A stretch of DNA of 64,000 nt from assembly GCA_963751335.1 (NCBI GenBank), contig CAVVUB010000008.1, positions 930,001 to 994,000 on the forward strand, written 5' to 3'. The position numbers were made by a program, and so were the translations under genes. Under the pieces are notes generated by a model. It was not told where the DNA came from. It ran no database searches and was given only the letters and a program-made list of their open reading frames with translations. Origin of the DNA: Bog-473 sp963751335 (GTDB lineage: Bacteria > Actinomycetota > Acidimicrobiia > Acidimicrobiales > RAAP-2). This document shows positions 50,334 to 60,287 of the stretch, piece after piece (the stretch's first letter is position 1; each line of letters opens with the position of its first letter).

Positions 50334-51305
50334 GTGGAGTTGATCCCCCGTCGTCGCCTCGAACTGATCTCCGGGCGCGCCCACCCGGCACTGGCCAAGG
50401 ACATCGCCGGTCACCTCGGGGTCGAGCTGGGCCAGGCGAACCTGCGCGAGTTCGCCAACGGCGAGATCTACTGCAAGTACGACATCTCCATTCGGGGCTG
50501 TGACGTCTTCATCATCCAGACGCACGCGTCGCCGGTGAACGACTCGGTGATGGAGCAGCTCATCATGATCGACGCCGCCAAGCGGGCCTCGGCCAAGCGC
50601 ATCACCGCGGTCTGCCCCTACTACGGCTATTCGCGCCAGGACCGGAAGTCAACGGGACGCGAGCCGATCACGGCCAAGCTGGTGGCCGACATGCTGTCCG
50701 CGGCCGGGGCCGACCGGGTGGTCAGCGTCGACCTGCACTCGGGGCAGATCCAAGGATTCTTCGACACCCCGTTCGATCACCTGGTGGCGGCACCGGTGCT
50801 CGAGAGCTACCTGCGCGAGCACCTGGGCGACGACGTCGTCGTGGTGGCGCCCGACGCCGGGCGGGTGAAGGTGGCGGAGCGCTACAGCCAGCATCTTGGC
50901 TGCGACCTGGCATTGATCCACAAGACCCGCCCCCGGGGTACCTACAACGAGGTCAAGGCGCGCCACGTGGTCGGCGACGTCGAGGGTCGCCAGTGCGTGT
51001 TGATCGACGACATGATCGACACGGCCGGCACGGTGTGCGCGGCGGCCGAGCTGCTCTCGGCCGCCGGGGCCTCGGACATCTCGGTCATGGCCACCCACGG
51101 CGTGCTCTCGGACCCCGCCGTGGACCGCCTCAAGGCAGCACCGATCTCCCGGGTCGTCGTGACCGACACCCTGCCCATCGCCGAGGACCGGACCTTCGAC
51201 AAGCTCGAGGTGCTGTCGGTGGCCAAGATCATCGCCGACGCCATCGACGCCGTCTTCGAGGACACCTCGGTCTCGGAGCTCTTCGGGGGGGACAACCTGG
51301 TCTGA
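50334..51305 (+). CDS. prs: Ribose-phosphate pyrophosphokinase
   Basis: The 323-residue enzyme makes PRPP from ribose-5-phosphate and ATP for nucleotide, His and Trp synthesis. Motifs: LREFANGEIYCKY, YYGYSRQDRKSTGREPITAK (ATP loop region), VVSVDLHSGQIQGFF, and the PRPP-binding VLIDDMIDTAGT. Class I bacterial type. GTG at 50334 is the likely start. It lies in the conserved glmU-prs-rplY-pth-mfd series. Confidence 0.95.
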   Translation: MELIPRRRLELISGRAHPALAKDIAGHLGVELGQANLREFANGEIYCKYDISIRGCDVFIIQTHASPVNDSVMEQLIMIDAAKRASAKRITAVCPYYGYSRQDRKSTGREPITAKLVADMLSAAGADRVVSVDLHSGQIQGFFDTPFDHLVAAPVLESYLREHLGDDVVVVAPDAGRVKVAERYSQHLGCDLALIHKTRPRGTYNEVKARHVVGDVEGRQCVLIDDMIDTAGTVCAAAELLSAAGASDISVMATHGVLSDPAVDRLKAAPISRVVVTDTLPIAEDRTFDKLEVLSVAKIIADAIDAVFEDTSVSELFGGDNLV

Positions 51306-51428
51306 GTGCCCGTCCGGAGCGGGGCGCGTTGGAGCCCGGCGGGTGTGGCGACTACGCTGGTAGGCCGTTCGCCGGAGGCCACTCAGCCGTCCGCGCACAC
51401 CGTTCTCGCCACCCGAGGAGATTCCGTC

Positions 51429-52097
51429 ATGGCCGAAGTCGTTCTTGCAGCCGAGGTTGGGCGCCCCGTCGGCTCGCGTGCGGTGCGCCGCCTGCGCCGT
51501 GAGGGGAAGATCCCGGGCGTGATCTACGGGCACGGCACCGATCCGCTCCCCATCGCCGTGGCCGGACGTGACCTGCGGGTCGCTCTCAACGGGGAAGCCG
51601 GGGCCAACCAGCTCCTCTCGCTGAACACGGGTTCGGAGACCTTCCTCACCCTGGCCCGGGACATGCAGCGCCATCCGGTGGCCCAGACGGTGACCCACGT
51701 GGACTTCATCATCGTCCGTCGTGACGAGGTCATCGCGGCCGACGTGCCCGTGATCCTCGTCGGCGAAGCCCTCGAGGTGCACCACGGCGACGGCCTGGTC
51801 GACCAGCAGATGTTCACGCTCTCGATCAACGCCGTTCCCGCCGCCATCCCGACCTCGATCGAGGTCGACGTGAGCGCGCTGACCATCGGTGATGCCATCC
51901 GGGTGTCCGATGTCGCACTCCCCAGCGGCGTCACCACCGATGTGGACCCCGACTCTGCCGTCGCCATCGGCCAGCCGCCGCGGGTCGTCTCGGCCGAGGA
52001 GGCCGGCGAGGGCGCCGAGGACGAGCTTGCCGAAGGTGCCACCGCCGAGGCGGGCGGGGGCGGGGAGGCCTCCGAGGCCGCGACCGAAGAGGGCTAG
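51429..52097 (+). CDS. rplY: 50S ribosomal protein L25/general stress protein Ctc
   Basis: The 222-residue protein has the two-domain Ctc type: N-terminal L25 domain (SRAVRRLRREGKIPGVIYGHG) that binds 5S rRNA, then the C-terminal TL5 domain (HVDFIIVRRDEVIAADVPVILVGEA). An acidic Glu/Ala/Gly tail follows, common in actinobacteria. Ribosome binding site GAGGAGA precedes the ATG. The stop TAG is only three bases from the probable CTG start of pth, which is in the same frame. Confidence 0.95.
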   Translation: MAEVVLAAEVGRPVGSRAVRRLRREGKIPGVIYGHGTDPLPIAVAGRDLRVALNGEAGANQLLSLNTGSETFLTLARDMQRHPVAQTVTHVDFIIVRRDEVIAADVPVILVGEALEVHHGDGLVDQQMFTLSINAVPAAIPTSIEVDVSALTIGDAIRVSDVALPSGVTTDVDPDSAVAIGQPPRVVSAEEAGEGAEDELAEGATAEAGGGGEASEAATEEG

Positions 52098-52100
52098 GCC

Positions 52101-52724
52101 CTGCGCAGACCCTTCGCCCGGTCGGAGCACCGGGGTACCCCGGCCGACCTGCTGGTCGTCGGGCTGGGCAATCCGGGCCCCGAATTCGACGGCAGCCTGC
52201 ACAACGCGGGCGCCGACGCGGTGCAGCTGTTGGCCCGGCGCCACGGGGTCACCCTGCGGGCCGAGAAGGGTGTGTCGGCCCGGGTCGCAGTGGCGTCTCT
52301 GGCCGGGCGCCGGGTCGCACTGTCCGTGCCCACGACCTACATGAACGAGTCCGGTCTCGCCGTGCGCGGTCTGGCCACGCGCTACGGCATCGACGCCCCG
52401 GCGGCGATCGTCGTCGTGCACGACGAGCTCGACCTGCCTCCGGGCACGGTGCGGCTGAAGGCCGGCGGGGGACTGGCGGGACACAACGGCCTGCGTTCCA
52501 TTTCGATGCACCTGCACACCAACGACTTCCTGCGCGTCCGCATCGGCGTGGGGAAACCACCGAGCGCGGCCCAGGGCGCGTCACACGTCCTGCGTCGGCC
52601 ACCGAGGGCCGTGCGCGAGATGCTGGGCGTCTCGCTGGAGACGGCGGCCGACTCGATCGAGCGCATCGCGGCCGATGGCATCGACGCAGCCATGCTGTGG
52701 TGCCATTCGCTGCCCACGCCATGA
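52101..52724 (+). CDS. pth: Peptidyl-tRNA hydrolase
   Basis: The 207-residue enzyme frees tRNA from stalled peptidyl-tRNA. Family motifs: VVGLGNPGPEFDGSLHNAG (catalytic His), PTTYMNESG, HDELDLPPGTVRLKAGGG, AGHNGLRSI and RIGVGKP. There is no ATG, GTG or TTG between the rplY stop and the conserved domain. The best start is CTG at 52101, with AGAGGG seven bases upstream. The reading frame is the same as that of rplY, so the two are separated by a single TAG. mfd follows after four bases. Confidence 0.9.
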   Translation: MRRPFARSEHRGTPADLLVVGLGNPGPEFDGSLHNAGADAVQLLARRHGVTLRAEKGVSARVAVASLAGRRVALSVPTTYMNESGLAVRGLATRYGIDAPAAIVVVHDELDLPPGTVRLKAGGGLAGHNGLRSISMHLHTNDFLRVRIGVGKPPSAAQGASHVLRRPPRAVREMLGVSLETAADSIERIAADGIDAAMLWCHSLPTP

Positions 52725-52728
52725 GCCG

Positions 52729-55700
52729 ATGAGCAGCGGCAGCGCGCCATTCGCCGTCGTGCCCACGGCCGGGGACGAGACGGGAGCGACCGGGACGGCC
52801 CGAGCCCCTGGCGCAGGCAGCCTGGGCGCCCTGCCGCGGCTCTTGCGGGCCGAGCCGGCCCTGGCCGGCCTCATCGGGGCGGCGGACGCCACCGTGGCCG
52901 TGCCCGAGGCGGCGCAGGCCGTGGCCACGGCGGCGCTGGCGGCACTGGGCGACCGTGGACCGATTCTGGTGGTGACACCGACGGGTCTCGACGCCGATCG
53001 GCTGGGCGACGACCTGGCCTGCCTGCTCGAGGCGGACGACGAGCCCGGTCTCGCCGGCGCCCTGGGCGGCCCCGTGACCGTCCTGCCGGCCTGGGAGACC
53101 CTCCCCTTCGAGCGGGTCAGCCCCGAGAGCGAGACGATGGGGCGGCGGCTGGCCATCCTGCATGCGCTGACGGCGGAGCCGGACGGCGACCTGCCCCGGG
53201 CGCCGCGGGTGATCGTGACTCCGGTCCGCGCCCTGTTGCAGCGGATCGGGCCCCTCGCGGCCACCGGACCACTCTCGCTGCGGCCCGGTCAACAGGTCGA
53301 CGTCGATGTCCTGCTGCGGGACTTGGTCGAGAAGGGCTACCGGCGAGAGCACCAGGTGGAGCATCGGGGCGAGTTCGCCGTGCGCGGCGGCATCGTCGAT
53401 GTCTTCCCGTCGACAGCGGACGCGCCGGTGCGCGTCGACCTGTGGGGCGACGAGGTCGACCGGCTGACCACGTTCGCCGTCAGCGACCAGCGCTCGTCGC
53501 GGGACCTCGACGGTGCACTTTTCTACGGCTGCCGCGAACTGGTGCTCACCGACGAGCTGCGCGCGGAAGCCGAACGCCTGATCCGGCTCCGGCCCTGGGG
53601 TACGTCGGTCTGGGACCGGCTGGCCCGGGGTGAGCAATTCGACGGCATGGAATCGTGGCTCCCGTTCCTCGACGTGGAGGCGCGCGTCCTGCCCGACCTG
53701 CTGGGACCGGCGGCGCAGATCGTCCTGGTCGAACCGCGGCGGATTCGCGACCGCGGGGCCCAGCTCCTCGACGAGGAGGCCGCGCTGGCCGAGACCCTGG
53801 CCGCGACCTGGGGGGCCCGGGACAGCGACGAGGACCCCTTCCCGCGGCTGCACGTCCCTTTCGAGCGACTGCTGAGCGAGAGCCGGGCCGGCCTGGTCGC
53901 CCTGCCCACCGTTCCCGAGGGTCCGTCGACGGCCGCCCTGACCGTGGGCCGTTTCGAACAGGTGGCCGGCGATCCCTCACGGCTGGCCGCGGGTGTGGCA
54001 CGGCTGGTGCAGGAGGGCTACACGGTCACCCTCTGCGCAGCAACGGCGGCGGGAGCGGGAAGGCTGTCCGCCGTCCTGGCCGAAGAGGGCGTGCACGCTC
54101 CGGTCCGAGACGACGCGACCGGCCGGCCCGGACCGGTCGTCGTGGCGGCGCCACTGGCCAACGGGTTCATCCTGCCCGACGCCAAGGTGGCGGTTCTCTC
54201 GGAGACCGACGTGACCGGCCGCCGGGTCCCGCACCGCCGGGCCAGACCCCGGGCCCGGGCGGCAGACGGCTTCTTCGACGATCTCGAAGTGGGGAGCTTC
54301 GTGGTGCACCGCCAGCACGGTGTGGCCCGCTTCGAGGGTGTGACGTCGCGCACCATGGGCGGGACCACGCGCGACTACCTGATCCTCCAGTACCGCGGGT
54401 CGGACCGTCTGTACCTCCCGGTCGACCAGATCGAGGCCATCACCCCGTATTCGGGCGGCGAGTCGCCCACCCTTTCCAAGATGGGCGGGGCGGACTGGCA
54501 GCGCACCCGAGCCAAGGCGCGGGCGGCCGCGGGCGAGGTGGCGGCCGAGCTGGTGCAGCTCTACCGCCGCCGGCTGGCCGTCGAGGGCAGGGCTTTCGGC
54601 CCTGACACGCCGTGGCAGACCGAGATGGAGGCCTCGTTCGGCTTCGTCGAGACCGAGGACCAGCTCAAGGCGATCGCCGACGTCAAGGTCGACATGGAAG
54701 AACCTCGACCGATGGATCGCCTCATCTGCGGTGACGTCGGCTTCGGCAAGACGGAGATCGCGGTACGGGCGGTCTTCAAGGCGGTGCAGGACGGCGCCCA
54801 GGCGGCGGTGCTGGCACCCACCACCCTGCTGGCCAGCCAGCACGCCCAGACCTTCGCGGACCGCTATGCCCCCTATCCGGTCCGGGTCAAACTTCTCAGC
54901 CGCTTCTTGTCACCAGCGCAGCAACGCGAGGTGGTGGCGGGCCTGGCCGACGGGAGCGTCGATGTCGTGATCGGCACGCACCGTCTGCTGGCCCAGGACG
55001 TCCGGTTCAAACGGCTCGGCTTGCTGGTGGTCGACGAGGAGCAGCGCTTCGGGGTCTCGCACAAGGAAGCAGTCAAGCGCATCACCGAAGGCGTCGACGT
55101 CCTGACGCTGACCGCCAGCCCCATCCCGCGCACGCTCGAGATGGCACTCACAGGGATCCGCGACCTCTCGATGGTCAACACCCCGCCGGCCGATCGCCGC
55201 CCCATCCTCACGTACGTGGGCGAGCAGGACCCCTCGGCGGTCAGCGAGGCGCTGCGGAGGGAGCTGCTGCGCGAAGGCCAGGCCTTCTACGTCCACAACC
55301 GGGTTTCGGACATCGAGCGGGTGGCCCGTGACATCCGGGACCTGGTGCCCGAGGCCAAGGTGGCCATCGCCCACGGGCAGATGGACGAGGGCAGCCTCGA
55401 GACGGTCGTGCTCGACTTCTGGGAGCGGCGTTACGACGTGCTGGTCTGCACGACCATCATCGAATCGGGCATCGACATGCCCTCGGTGAACACGCTCATC
55501 GTGGACCGGGCCGACATGCTCGGCCTCGGTCAGCTGCACCAGATCCGGGGCAGGGTGGGGCGGGGCGGGCAGCGGGCTTACGCCTATCTCTTCCATCCCG
55601 CCGATCGAGTCCTCTCCGAACAGGCCTATGAGCGGTTGCGCACCATCGGGGAGCACACGGAGCTCGGCTCGGGCTTCAAGATCGCCATGCGCGACCTCGA

Positions 55701-56325
55701 GATCCGGGGCGCGGGCAATCTGCTGGGGTCGGATCAGTCGGGTCACATCGCGGCCGTCGGCTACGACCTCTACGTCCAGCTGGTGGCCGAAGCGGTGGCC
55801 GAGGCCAGGGGGGAGGCCCGCCCCGCCCCGCCGACGGTGTCGGTGGATGTCCCCGAGGACGCCCACCTGCCCAAGGACTACGTGACGGCCGAGGACGCCC
55901 GCCTCGAGGCCTACCGCCGCCTCGCCGCCGCCGCCACGACGGAGGACGTCGACGACATCGGGGTCGAGTGGCTCGACCGCTACGGCACGTTGCCCGTTCC
56001 CGCCGAGGGGCTCCTCGCCGTGGCCCGGCTCCGGGTGGGCGCCATGGCCCGGGGCATCGGCGAGGTGGTCGTGAGCTCGGTACGGGCCGGTGGGTCGCGG
56101 CATCCGGTCGTGCGGCTGGCACCCGTGGCGCTGCCCGCCAGCGCGCAGGTCCGGCTGCGGCGCGTCGCACCCGGGGCGACCTACCGCGAGGAGCTGGGAC
56201 AACTGCTGGTTCCGGTTCCCGAGGGGCAGTCCGCGGCGACCGCGGTGTTGGGGATCCTCGAGGAGTTGGTCCCTCTGCCTGATTCGGGTGCCACGCCGCC
56301 ACCCGGTAAGGTGCGCGGCGCGTGA
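52729..56325 (+). CDS. mfd: Transcription-repair coupling factor Mfd
   Basis: The 1198-residue translocase is complete: UvrB-like N-terminal domains (LPAWETLPFERVSPESETMG), the RNA polymerase interaction domain (VGSFVVHRQHGVARFEGV), the helicase motor with Walker A ICGDVGFGKTE, DEEQRFG and TASPIPRTLEMAL, VCTTIIESGIDMPSVNT and QIRGRVGRGGQRAY, and the C-terminal TRCF domain. It displaces stalled RNA polymerase and recruits UvrA. The ATG follows the pth stop closely, and its stop overlaps the GTG of the next gene. Confidence 0.96.
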   Translation: MSSGSAPFAVVPTAGDETGATGTARAPGAGSLGALPRLLRAEPALAGLIGAADATVAVPEAAQAVATAALAALGDRGPILVVTPTGLDADRLGDDLACLLEADDEPGLAGALGGPVTVLPAWETLPFERVSPESETMGRRLAILHALTAEPDGDLPRAPRVIVTPVRALLQRIGPLAATGPLSLRPGQQVDVDVLLRDLVEKGYRREHQVEHRGEFAVRGGIVDVFPSTADAPVRVDLWGDEVDRLTTFAVSDQRSSRDLDGALFYGCRELVLTDELRAEAERLIRLRPWGTSVWDRLARGEQFDGMESWLPFLDVEARVLPDLLGPAAQIVLVEPRRIRDRGAQLLDEEAALAETLAATWGARDSDEDPFPRLHVPFERLLSESRAGLVALPTVPEGPSTAALTVGRFEQVAGDPSRLAAGVARLVQEGYTVTLCAATAAGAGRLSAVLAEEGVHAPVRDDATGRPGPVVVAAPLANGFILPDAKVAVLSETDVTGRRVPHRRARPRARAADGFFDDLEVGSFVVHRQHGVARFEGVTSRTMGGTTRDYLILQYRGSDRLYLPVDQIEAITPYSGGESPTLSKMGGADWQRTRAKARAAAGEVAAELVQLYRRRLAVEGRAFGPDTPWQTEMEASFGFVETEDQLKAIADVKVDMEEPRPMDRLICGDVGFGKTEIAVRAVFKAVQDGAQAAVLAPTTLLASQHAQTFADRYAPYPVRVKLLSRFLSPAQQREVVAGLADGSVDVVIGTHRLLAQDVRFKRLGLLVVDEEQRFGVSHKEAVKRITEGVDVLTLTASPIPRTLEMALTGIRDLSMVNTPPADRRPILTYVGEQDPSAVSEALRRELLREGQAFYVHNRVSDIERVARDIRDLVPEAKVAIAHGQMDEGSLETVVLDFWERRYDVLVCTTIIESGIDMPSVNTLIVDRADMLGLGQLHQIRGRVGRGGQRAYAYLFHPADRVLSEQAYERLRTIGEHTELGSGFKIAMRDLEIRGAGNLLGSDQSGHIAAVGYDLYVQLVAEAVAEARGEARPAPPTVSVDVPEDAHLPKDYVTAEDARLEAYRRLAAAATTEDVDDIGVEWLDRYGTLPVPAEGLLAVARLRVGAMARGIGEVVVSSVRAGGSRHPVVRLAPVALPASAQVRLRRVAPGATYREELGQLLVPVPEGQSAATAVLGILEELVPLPDSGATPPPGKVRGA

Positions 56326-57494
56326 AGCGCTTCGTCGTCCTCCTCGTCGTCCTGGCCGGTGGCCTCCTCGCGGCCGCGCTCGCCATCCCCACGAATGCCG
56401 CCGTGGTCAACGGAACCTCCGTGAGCCAGGCCCAGCTCAACTCGGACGTGCACGCGGTGGCGGGCAGCGCTGACTACCAGTGCTTCCTCAACGCTCAGAC
56501 CTACATCGAGTCACAGGGGAGCGCGGAAGCGCCTCCGGTGTCCGGCGCTGGTACCGGGCAGAACGCCGGTGACCACCCGACGGCGACCAACGCATTCGTC
56601 TCCCAGTCTCTGCAGCAGGAGATCGACCTGCAGACGGTGGACCAACTGGCGGCCCGCAACCAGGTGACCGTGACCCAATCCCAGCTCGACGCCGCCCACC
56701 AGGTCTATGAGACCGAGGTCACCCAGGTCATGGCCGAAATAGCCCAGACGGCCCAGGGCGAGAATCCGGCCTTCTCGTGCAGCGTCACGGGCAAGCCGTT
56801 GACCGGCGCTGAGATCCTGAGCACGCTGCCCACGTCCTATGTCGACCGCCAGGTCCAGTACATCGCCTCCGTCACGGCGCTCCGGGAGCATTTCTCCGGG
56901 TACGGATCGAGTGAGGCCGGACTGCTGCGGTATTACCAGTCGCACCTCTCGGCCTTCGACACCGGTTGCTTGACCGTCGCCGTGTACACGTCGCAGAGTG
57001 ATGCGACGGCGGCCAAGGCGTCGGTGACCTCCGGCGCCCCGTTCTCGACCGTGGCCTCGGCGACCCAGGGCGGTGGTCCACAGGGCTGCATCGTGCTCGC
57101 GCAGCTGGCCGCCGAGCTGCCCTCGAGCGCGCACCTCCAGACCCTCCCGCTCAACACCGTGTCCGACCCCATCAACGACAACGGCATGTACCTCCTCGTC
57201 GAGCTGACCGAGCGCACGCACACCGACTTCAGTGCGGTGAAGTCCTTGGTCTCCCAGTCCGTCCAACAGGCAGGCGCAACCAAGACGCAGACGGCGCTTG
57301 CCGCCGTGCAACGCCATTCCGACATCAGCGTCAATCCCCAGTACGGCGTCTGGGTTCCCGTGCCGGGACAGATCCTGGTTCCGTTGGCCCCGGCGGCATC
57401 CGACGTGCCCAACGCCAAGGCCAACGAGCCGATCACGTCGACGTCGTCGTCATCGTCGTCATCGTCGGCCGCCGCGAGTCCGTTCGGCGGCTGA
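56322..57494 (+). CDS. SurA-like/PpiC-type chaperone, exported
   Basis: This 390-residue protein has a signal sequence (about 1-27, FVVLLVVLAGGLLAAALAI), a SurA-like N-terminal helical domain (AAVVNGTSVSQAQLNSDV, LAARNQVTVTQSQLDAAHQVYE), a weak PpiC-type isomerase domain (about 210-300, from LTVAVYTSQSDATAAKA to YLLVELTER) and a Ser-rich tail with a run of eight Ser. Such proteins follow mfd in many actinobacteria. They are thought to help fold exported proteins; isomerase activity is doubtful here. GTG start overlaps the mfd stop (GTGA). Confidence 0.85.
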   Translation: MKRFVVLLVVLAGGLLAAALAIPTNAAVVNGTSVSQAQLNSDVHAVAGSADYQCFLNAQTYIESQGSAEAPPVSGAGTGQNAGDHPTATNAFVSQSLQQEIDLQTVDQLAARNQVTVTQSQLDAAHQVYETEVTQVMAEIAQTAQGENPAFSCSVTGKPLTGAEILSTLPTSYVDRQVQYIASVTALREHFSGYGSSEAGLLRYYQSHLSAFDTGCLTVAVYTSQSDATAAKASVTSGAPFSTVASATQGGGPQGCIVLAQLAAELPSSAHLQTLPLNTVSDPINDNGMYLLVELTERTHTDFSAVKSLVSQSVQQAGATKTQTALAAVQRHSDISVNPQYGVWVPVPGQILVPLAPAASDVPNAKANEPITSTSSSSSSSSAAASPFGG

Positions 57495-57496
57495 GT

Positions 57497-58936
57497 GTGC
57501 GGCGGCTCCGCCCCCACATCACGGTGGTGGGTCTCGGACCCGCAGGGAGCGAACTCCTCGGAGCCAAGACGGCCGAGTTGCTGGCCGGCCCGCGCCCGGT
57601 CTTCCTGCGGACGGCGCGGCACCCGGCGGCGGCCGGTCTCGTCGGTGTGCAGACGTTCGATGCGCTCTACGAGTCGTCGGACACGTTCGAGACGGTGTAC
57701 GCCGCCATCGTCGAGGAGCTGGTGGCCGCGGCCGCGGCCACGACCGGGCCGGTCGTCTACGGAGTGCCCGGCTCGCCCAGCGTGGCCGAACGCACGGTGG
57801 AGCTGCTCCGGGCCGACGAGCGGGTCGACGTCACCGTCATCCCCGCCCTGTCGTTCCTCGACCTGGCCTGGGCCGCGCTGGGCATCGATCCGCTGACCCA
57901 CGGTGTCCGGCTGGTCGACGCGTCGGATTTCGAGCTGGTGGCCGAACGCGACGGTGGTCCGTTCCTGGTGGCCCAGGCCTGGTCGCGTCAACTGCTGTCC
58001 AACGTGAAGCTGAGCGCGGGTGACCGGGTCGAGGACGAGCCGGCCCGTCCCGTGCTCCTGCACCATCTGGGACTGGAGGACGAACTCGTGCTCGCGGTGG
58101 ACTGGTGGGAGCTGGACCGCACGATCGAACCCGACCACCTCACGTCGGTCTACATCCCCGCCCTGGGGCGGCGGACGTCAGCGGCGGTCGAGGTGGCACG
58201 GCTCGAGGCGCTCATGGACACGCTGCGCGAGCGCTGCCCATGGGACCGGGCCCAGACCCACACCTCGCTCATGCCCCACCTGGTCGAGGAGTCCTACGAG
58301 GTCCTCGACGCGCTGGCCTCGCTCGATGACCGCGGTGGTTCGGGGGCGGCGTACGCCCACCTCGAAGAGGAGCTGGGCGACCTGCTCTTCCAGATCGTCT
58401 TCCACGCCCGGTTGGCCCGCGAGGAGGACCGCTTCGACCTGGCCGGAGTGGCCCGGGGCGTCCACGACAAGCTGGTGCATCGCCATCCCCACGTCTTCGG
58501 CGACGTCGAAGCCACCGGGGCGGAACAGGTCGTGGCGAACTGGGAGGAGATCAAGCGCAGCGAGAAGGGCCGGCACAGCGTGACCGAAGGCATCCCGCTC
58601 GGGTTGCCGTCGCTGATGCTCACCGCGAAATTGGCCCGCAAGGCTCGCTCGGTCGGCTTGGAACCTCCGGGCGCCGACGAGGTGGCCCCCGCCGTCGGGG
58701 CCCTGGGCCGGTTGGCGGAGGCGGCGGCGAAGGCCGACCCGCATCCCGACGACCCGCTGTCCTCTGACGCGGCTGGTCTCGAGCGCGCCGTGGCCGAGTG
58801 CCTCTTCGTGGTGGCGAACCTCGCCCAACGCCTCGGGATCGACGCCGAACACACGCTGCGCGAGCGAGCGTTGCACCTGCGTGACGACATCGTCGCCGCA
58901 GAGGGCGTCCCCAAACCGGGCAGGACGAACCACTAG
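57497..58936 (+). CDS. mazG: Nucleoside triphosphate pyrophosphohydrolase MazG, fused to a methylase-like domain
   Basis: The 479-residue protein has an N-terminal tetrapyrrole-methylase-like domain (ITVVGLGPAGSELLG and VYGVPGSPSVAERTV; about 5-210) followed by a MazG domain with two halves (LRERCPWDRAQTHTSLMPHL, LEEELGDLLFQIVFHARLA, with the EExxE metal motif). The arrangement is that of YabN of Bacillus. MazG removes noncanonical NTPs and (p)ppGpp-like compounds. Start is GTG at 57497, three bases after the previous stop; the alternative GTG is out of frame. It is followed by eno. Confidence 0.93.
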   Translation: MRRLRPHITVVGLGPAGSELLGAKTAELLAGPRPVFLRTARHPAAAGLVGVQTFDALYESSDTFETVYAAIVEELVAAAAATTGPVVYGVPGSPSVAERTVELLRADERVDVTVIPALSFLDLAWAALGIDPLTHGVRLVDASDFELVAERDGGPFLVAQAWSRQLLSNVKLSAGDRVEDEPARPVLLHHLGLEDELVLAVDWWELDRTIEPDHLTSVYIPALGRRTSAAVEVARLEALMDTLRERCPWDRAQTHTSLMPHLVEESYEVLDALASLDDRGGSGAAYAHLEEELGDLLFQIVFHARLAREEDRFDLAGVARGVHDKLVHRHPHVFGDVEATGAEQVVANWEEIKRSEKGRHSVTEGIPLGLPSLMLTAKLARKARSVGLEPPGADEVAPAVGALGRLAEAAAKADPHPDDPLSSDAAGLERAVAECLFVVANLAQRLGIDAEHTLRERALHLRDDIVAAEGVPKPGRTNH

Positions 58937-58985
58937 TCTGAACGGCCGGGTGTCCCATCAGGGAGGGCGCCGAGGGAGAGAACTC

Positions 58986-60287
58986 GTGAGCACCATTGAG
59001 CACGTCATCGGGCGCGAGGTCCTCGATTCCCGTGGCAACCCCACCGTGGAGGCCGAGGTCTTGCTCGACTCCGGGGCGCGTGGGCGTGCCATCGCCCCGT
59101 CCGGTGCATCGACGGGCATCCGCGAGGCGGTCGAACTGCGCGACGGAGGCAGCCGGTTCGGGGGCAAGGGTGTCCAGCGCGCCGTGGCCAACGTCAACGG
59201 CGAGATCGCCGGTGCGATCTGCGGGTTGGATGCGCTCGACCAACGGGCGGTCGACTTTGCACTGATCGACCTGGACGGGACACCCGACAAGGGGCGGCTC
59301 GGGGCCAACGCCACATTGGCCGTCTCACTGGCCAGCGCCAAGGCCGTGGCCGACGATCTGGAGATTCCCCTCTACCGCGCCATGGGCGGTTCCAACGCGC
59401 ACGTGCTCCCGGTCCCGATGCTCAACGTCTTGAACGGCGGCGCCCACGCCAAGAACTCCATCGACTTCCAGGAGTTCATGCTGATGCCGGTCGGTGCGGC
59501 GTCCTTCGGTGAGGCGTTGCGCTGGGGGACCGAGACCTATCACGTGTTGCGCTCGGTGCTGGCCGACCGCGGGCTCTCCACGGCGGTCGGGGACGAGGGA
59601 GGTTTCGCGCCGGACCTGCCCACCAACGAGGACGCCGTCATGCTCCTGATGGAGGCGATCGAACTGGCCGGCCGGGTGCCGGGTGAAGAGATCGCGCTGG
59701 CGCTCGACCCGGCCACCAGCGAGCTGTGGTCCGACGGTTCCTACGTGCTGGCCGGCGAGGGACGGACGCTGTCGCCCGCCGAGATGGCGGACTACTGGGT
59801 CGACCTGGTCGACCGCTACCCGATCGTCTCCATCGAGGACGGGATGGCGGAGGAGGACTGGGACGGGTGGGGTGCGCATACCAAGTCCCTCGGGCGGCTC
59901 ATCCAACTGGTGGGCGACGACATCTTCGTGACCAACGCGGAGATCCTGGCCCGGGGTATTGAGGAAGGTGTGGCCAACGCCATCCTGGTCAAGCTCAACC
60001 AGATCGGGACATTGACCGAGACCCTCGAGACGGTCGCACTGGCCAACCGCTCGTCCTACGCCACCGTGATCTCGCACCGCTCGGGCGAGACAGAGGACAC
60101 CACCATCGCCGACCTCGTGGTGGCGGTGAACGCGGGACAGATCAAGACGGGCGCGCCGTGCCGATCGGACCGCGTCGCCAAGTACAACCAGCTCCTCCGG
60201 ATCGAAGAGGATCTTGGCCAATCGGCCGCATTCCCGGGCCGGTCGGCGCTGTCAGGTGCAGGGGGCGGGCGCGTTGGCGCGGGCTGA
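58986..60287 (+). CDS. eno: Enolase
   Basis: The 433-residue glycolytic enzyme has REVLDSRGNPTVEAEV, the SGASTGIREA loop, the catalytic region VGDEGGFAPDL, and metal ligands in LALDPATSE, SIEDGMAEEDW and VGDDIFVTN, plus ISHRSGETED and the substrate-binding Lys. It converts 2-phosphoglycerate to phosphoenolpyruvate. GTG with GGGAGAG upstream is the start. The stop lies within the start of the next gene. Confidence 0.96.
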   Translation: MSTIEHVIGREVLDSRGNPTVEAEVLLDSGARGRAIAPSGASTGIREAVELRDGGSRFGGKGVQRAVANVNGEIAGAICGLDALDQRAVDFALIDLDGTPDKGRLGANATLAVSLASAKAVADDLEIPLYRAMGGSNAHVLPVPMLNVLNGGAHAKNSIDFQEFMLMPVGAASFGEALRWGTETYHVLRSVLADRGLSTAVGDEGGFAPDLPTNEDAVMLLMEAIELAGRVPGEEIALALDPATSELWSDGSYVLAGEGRTLSPAEMADYWVDLVDRYPIVSIEDGMAEEDWDGWGAHTKSLGRLIQLVGDDIFVTNAEILARGIEEGVANAILVKLNQIGTLTETLETVALANRSSYATVISHRSGETEDTTIADLVVAVNAGQIKTGAPCRSDRVAKYNQLLRIEEDLGQSAAFPGRSALSGAGGGRVGAG

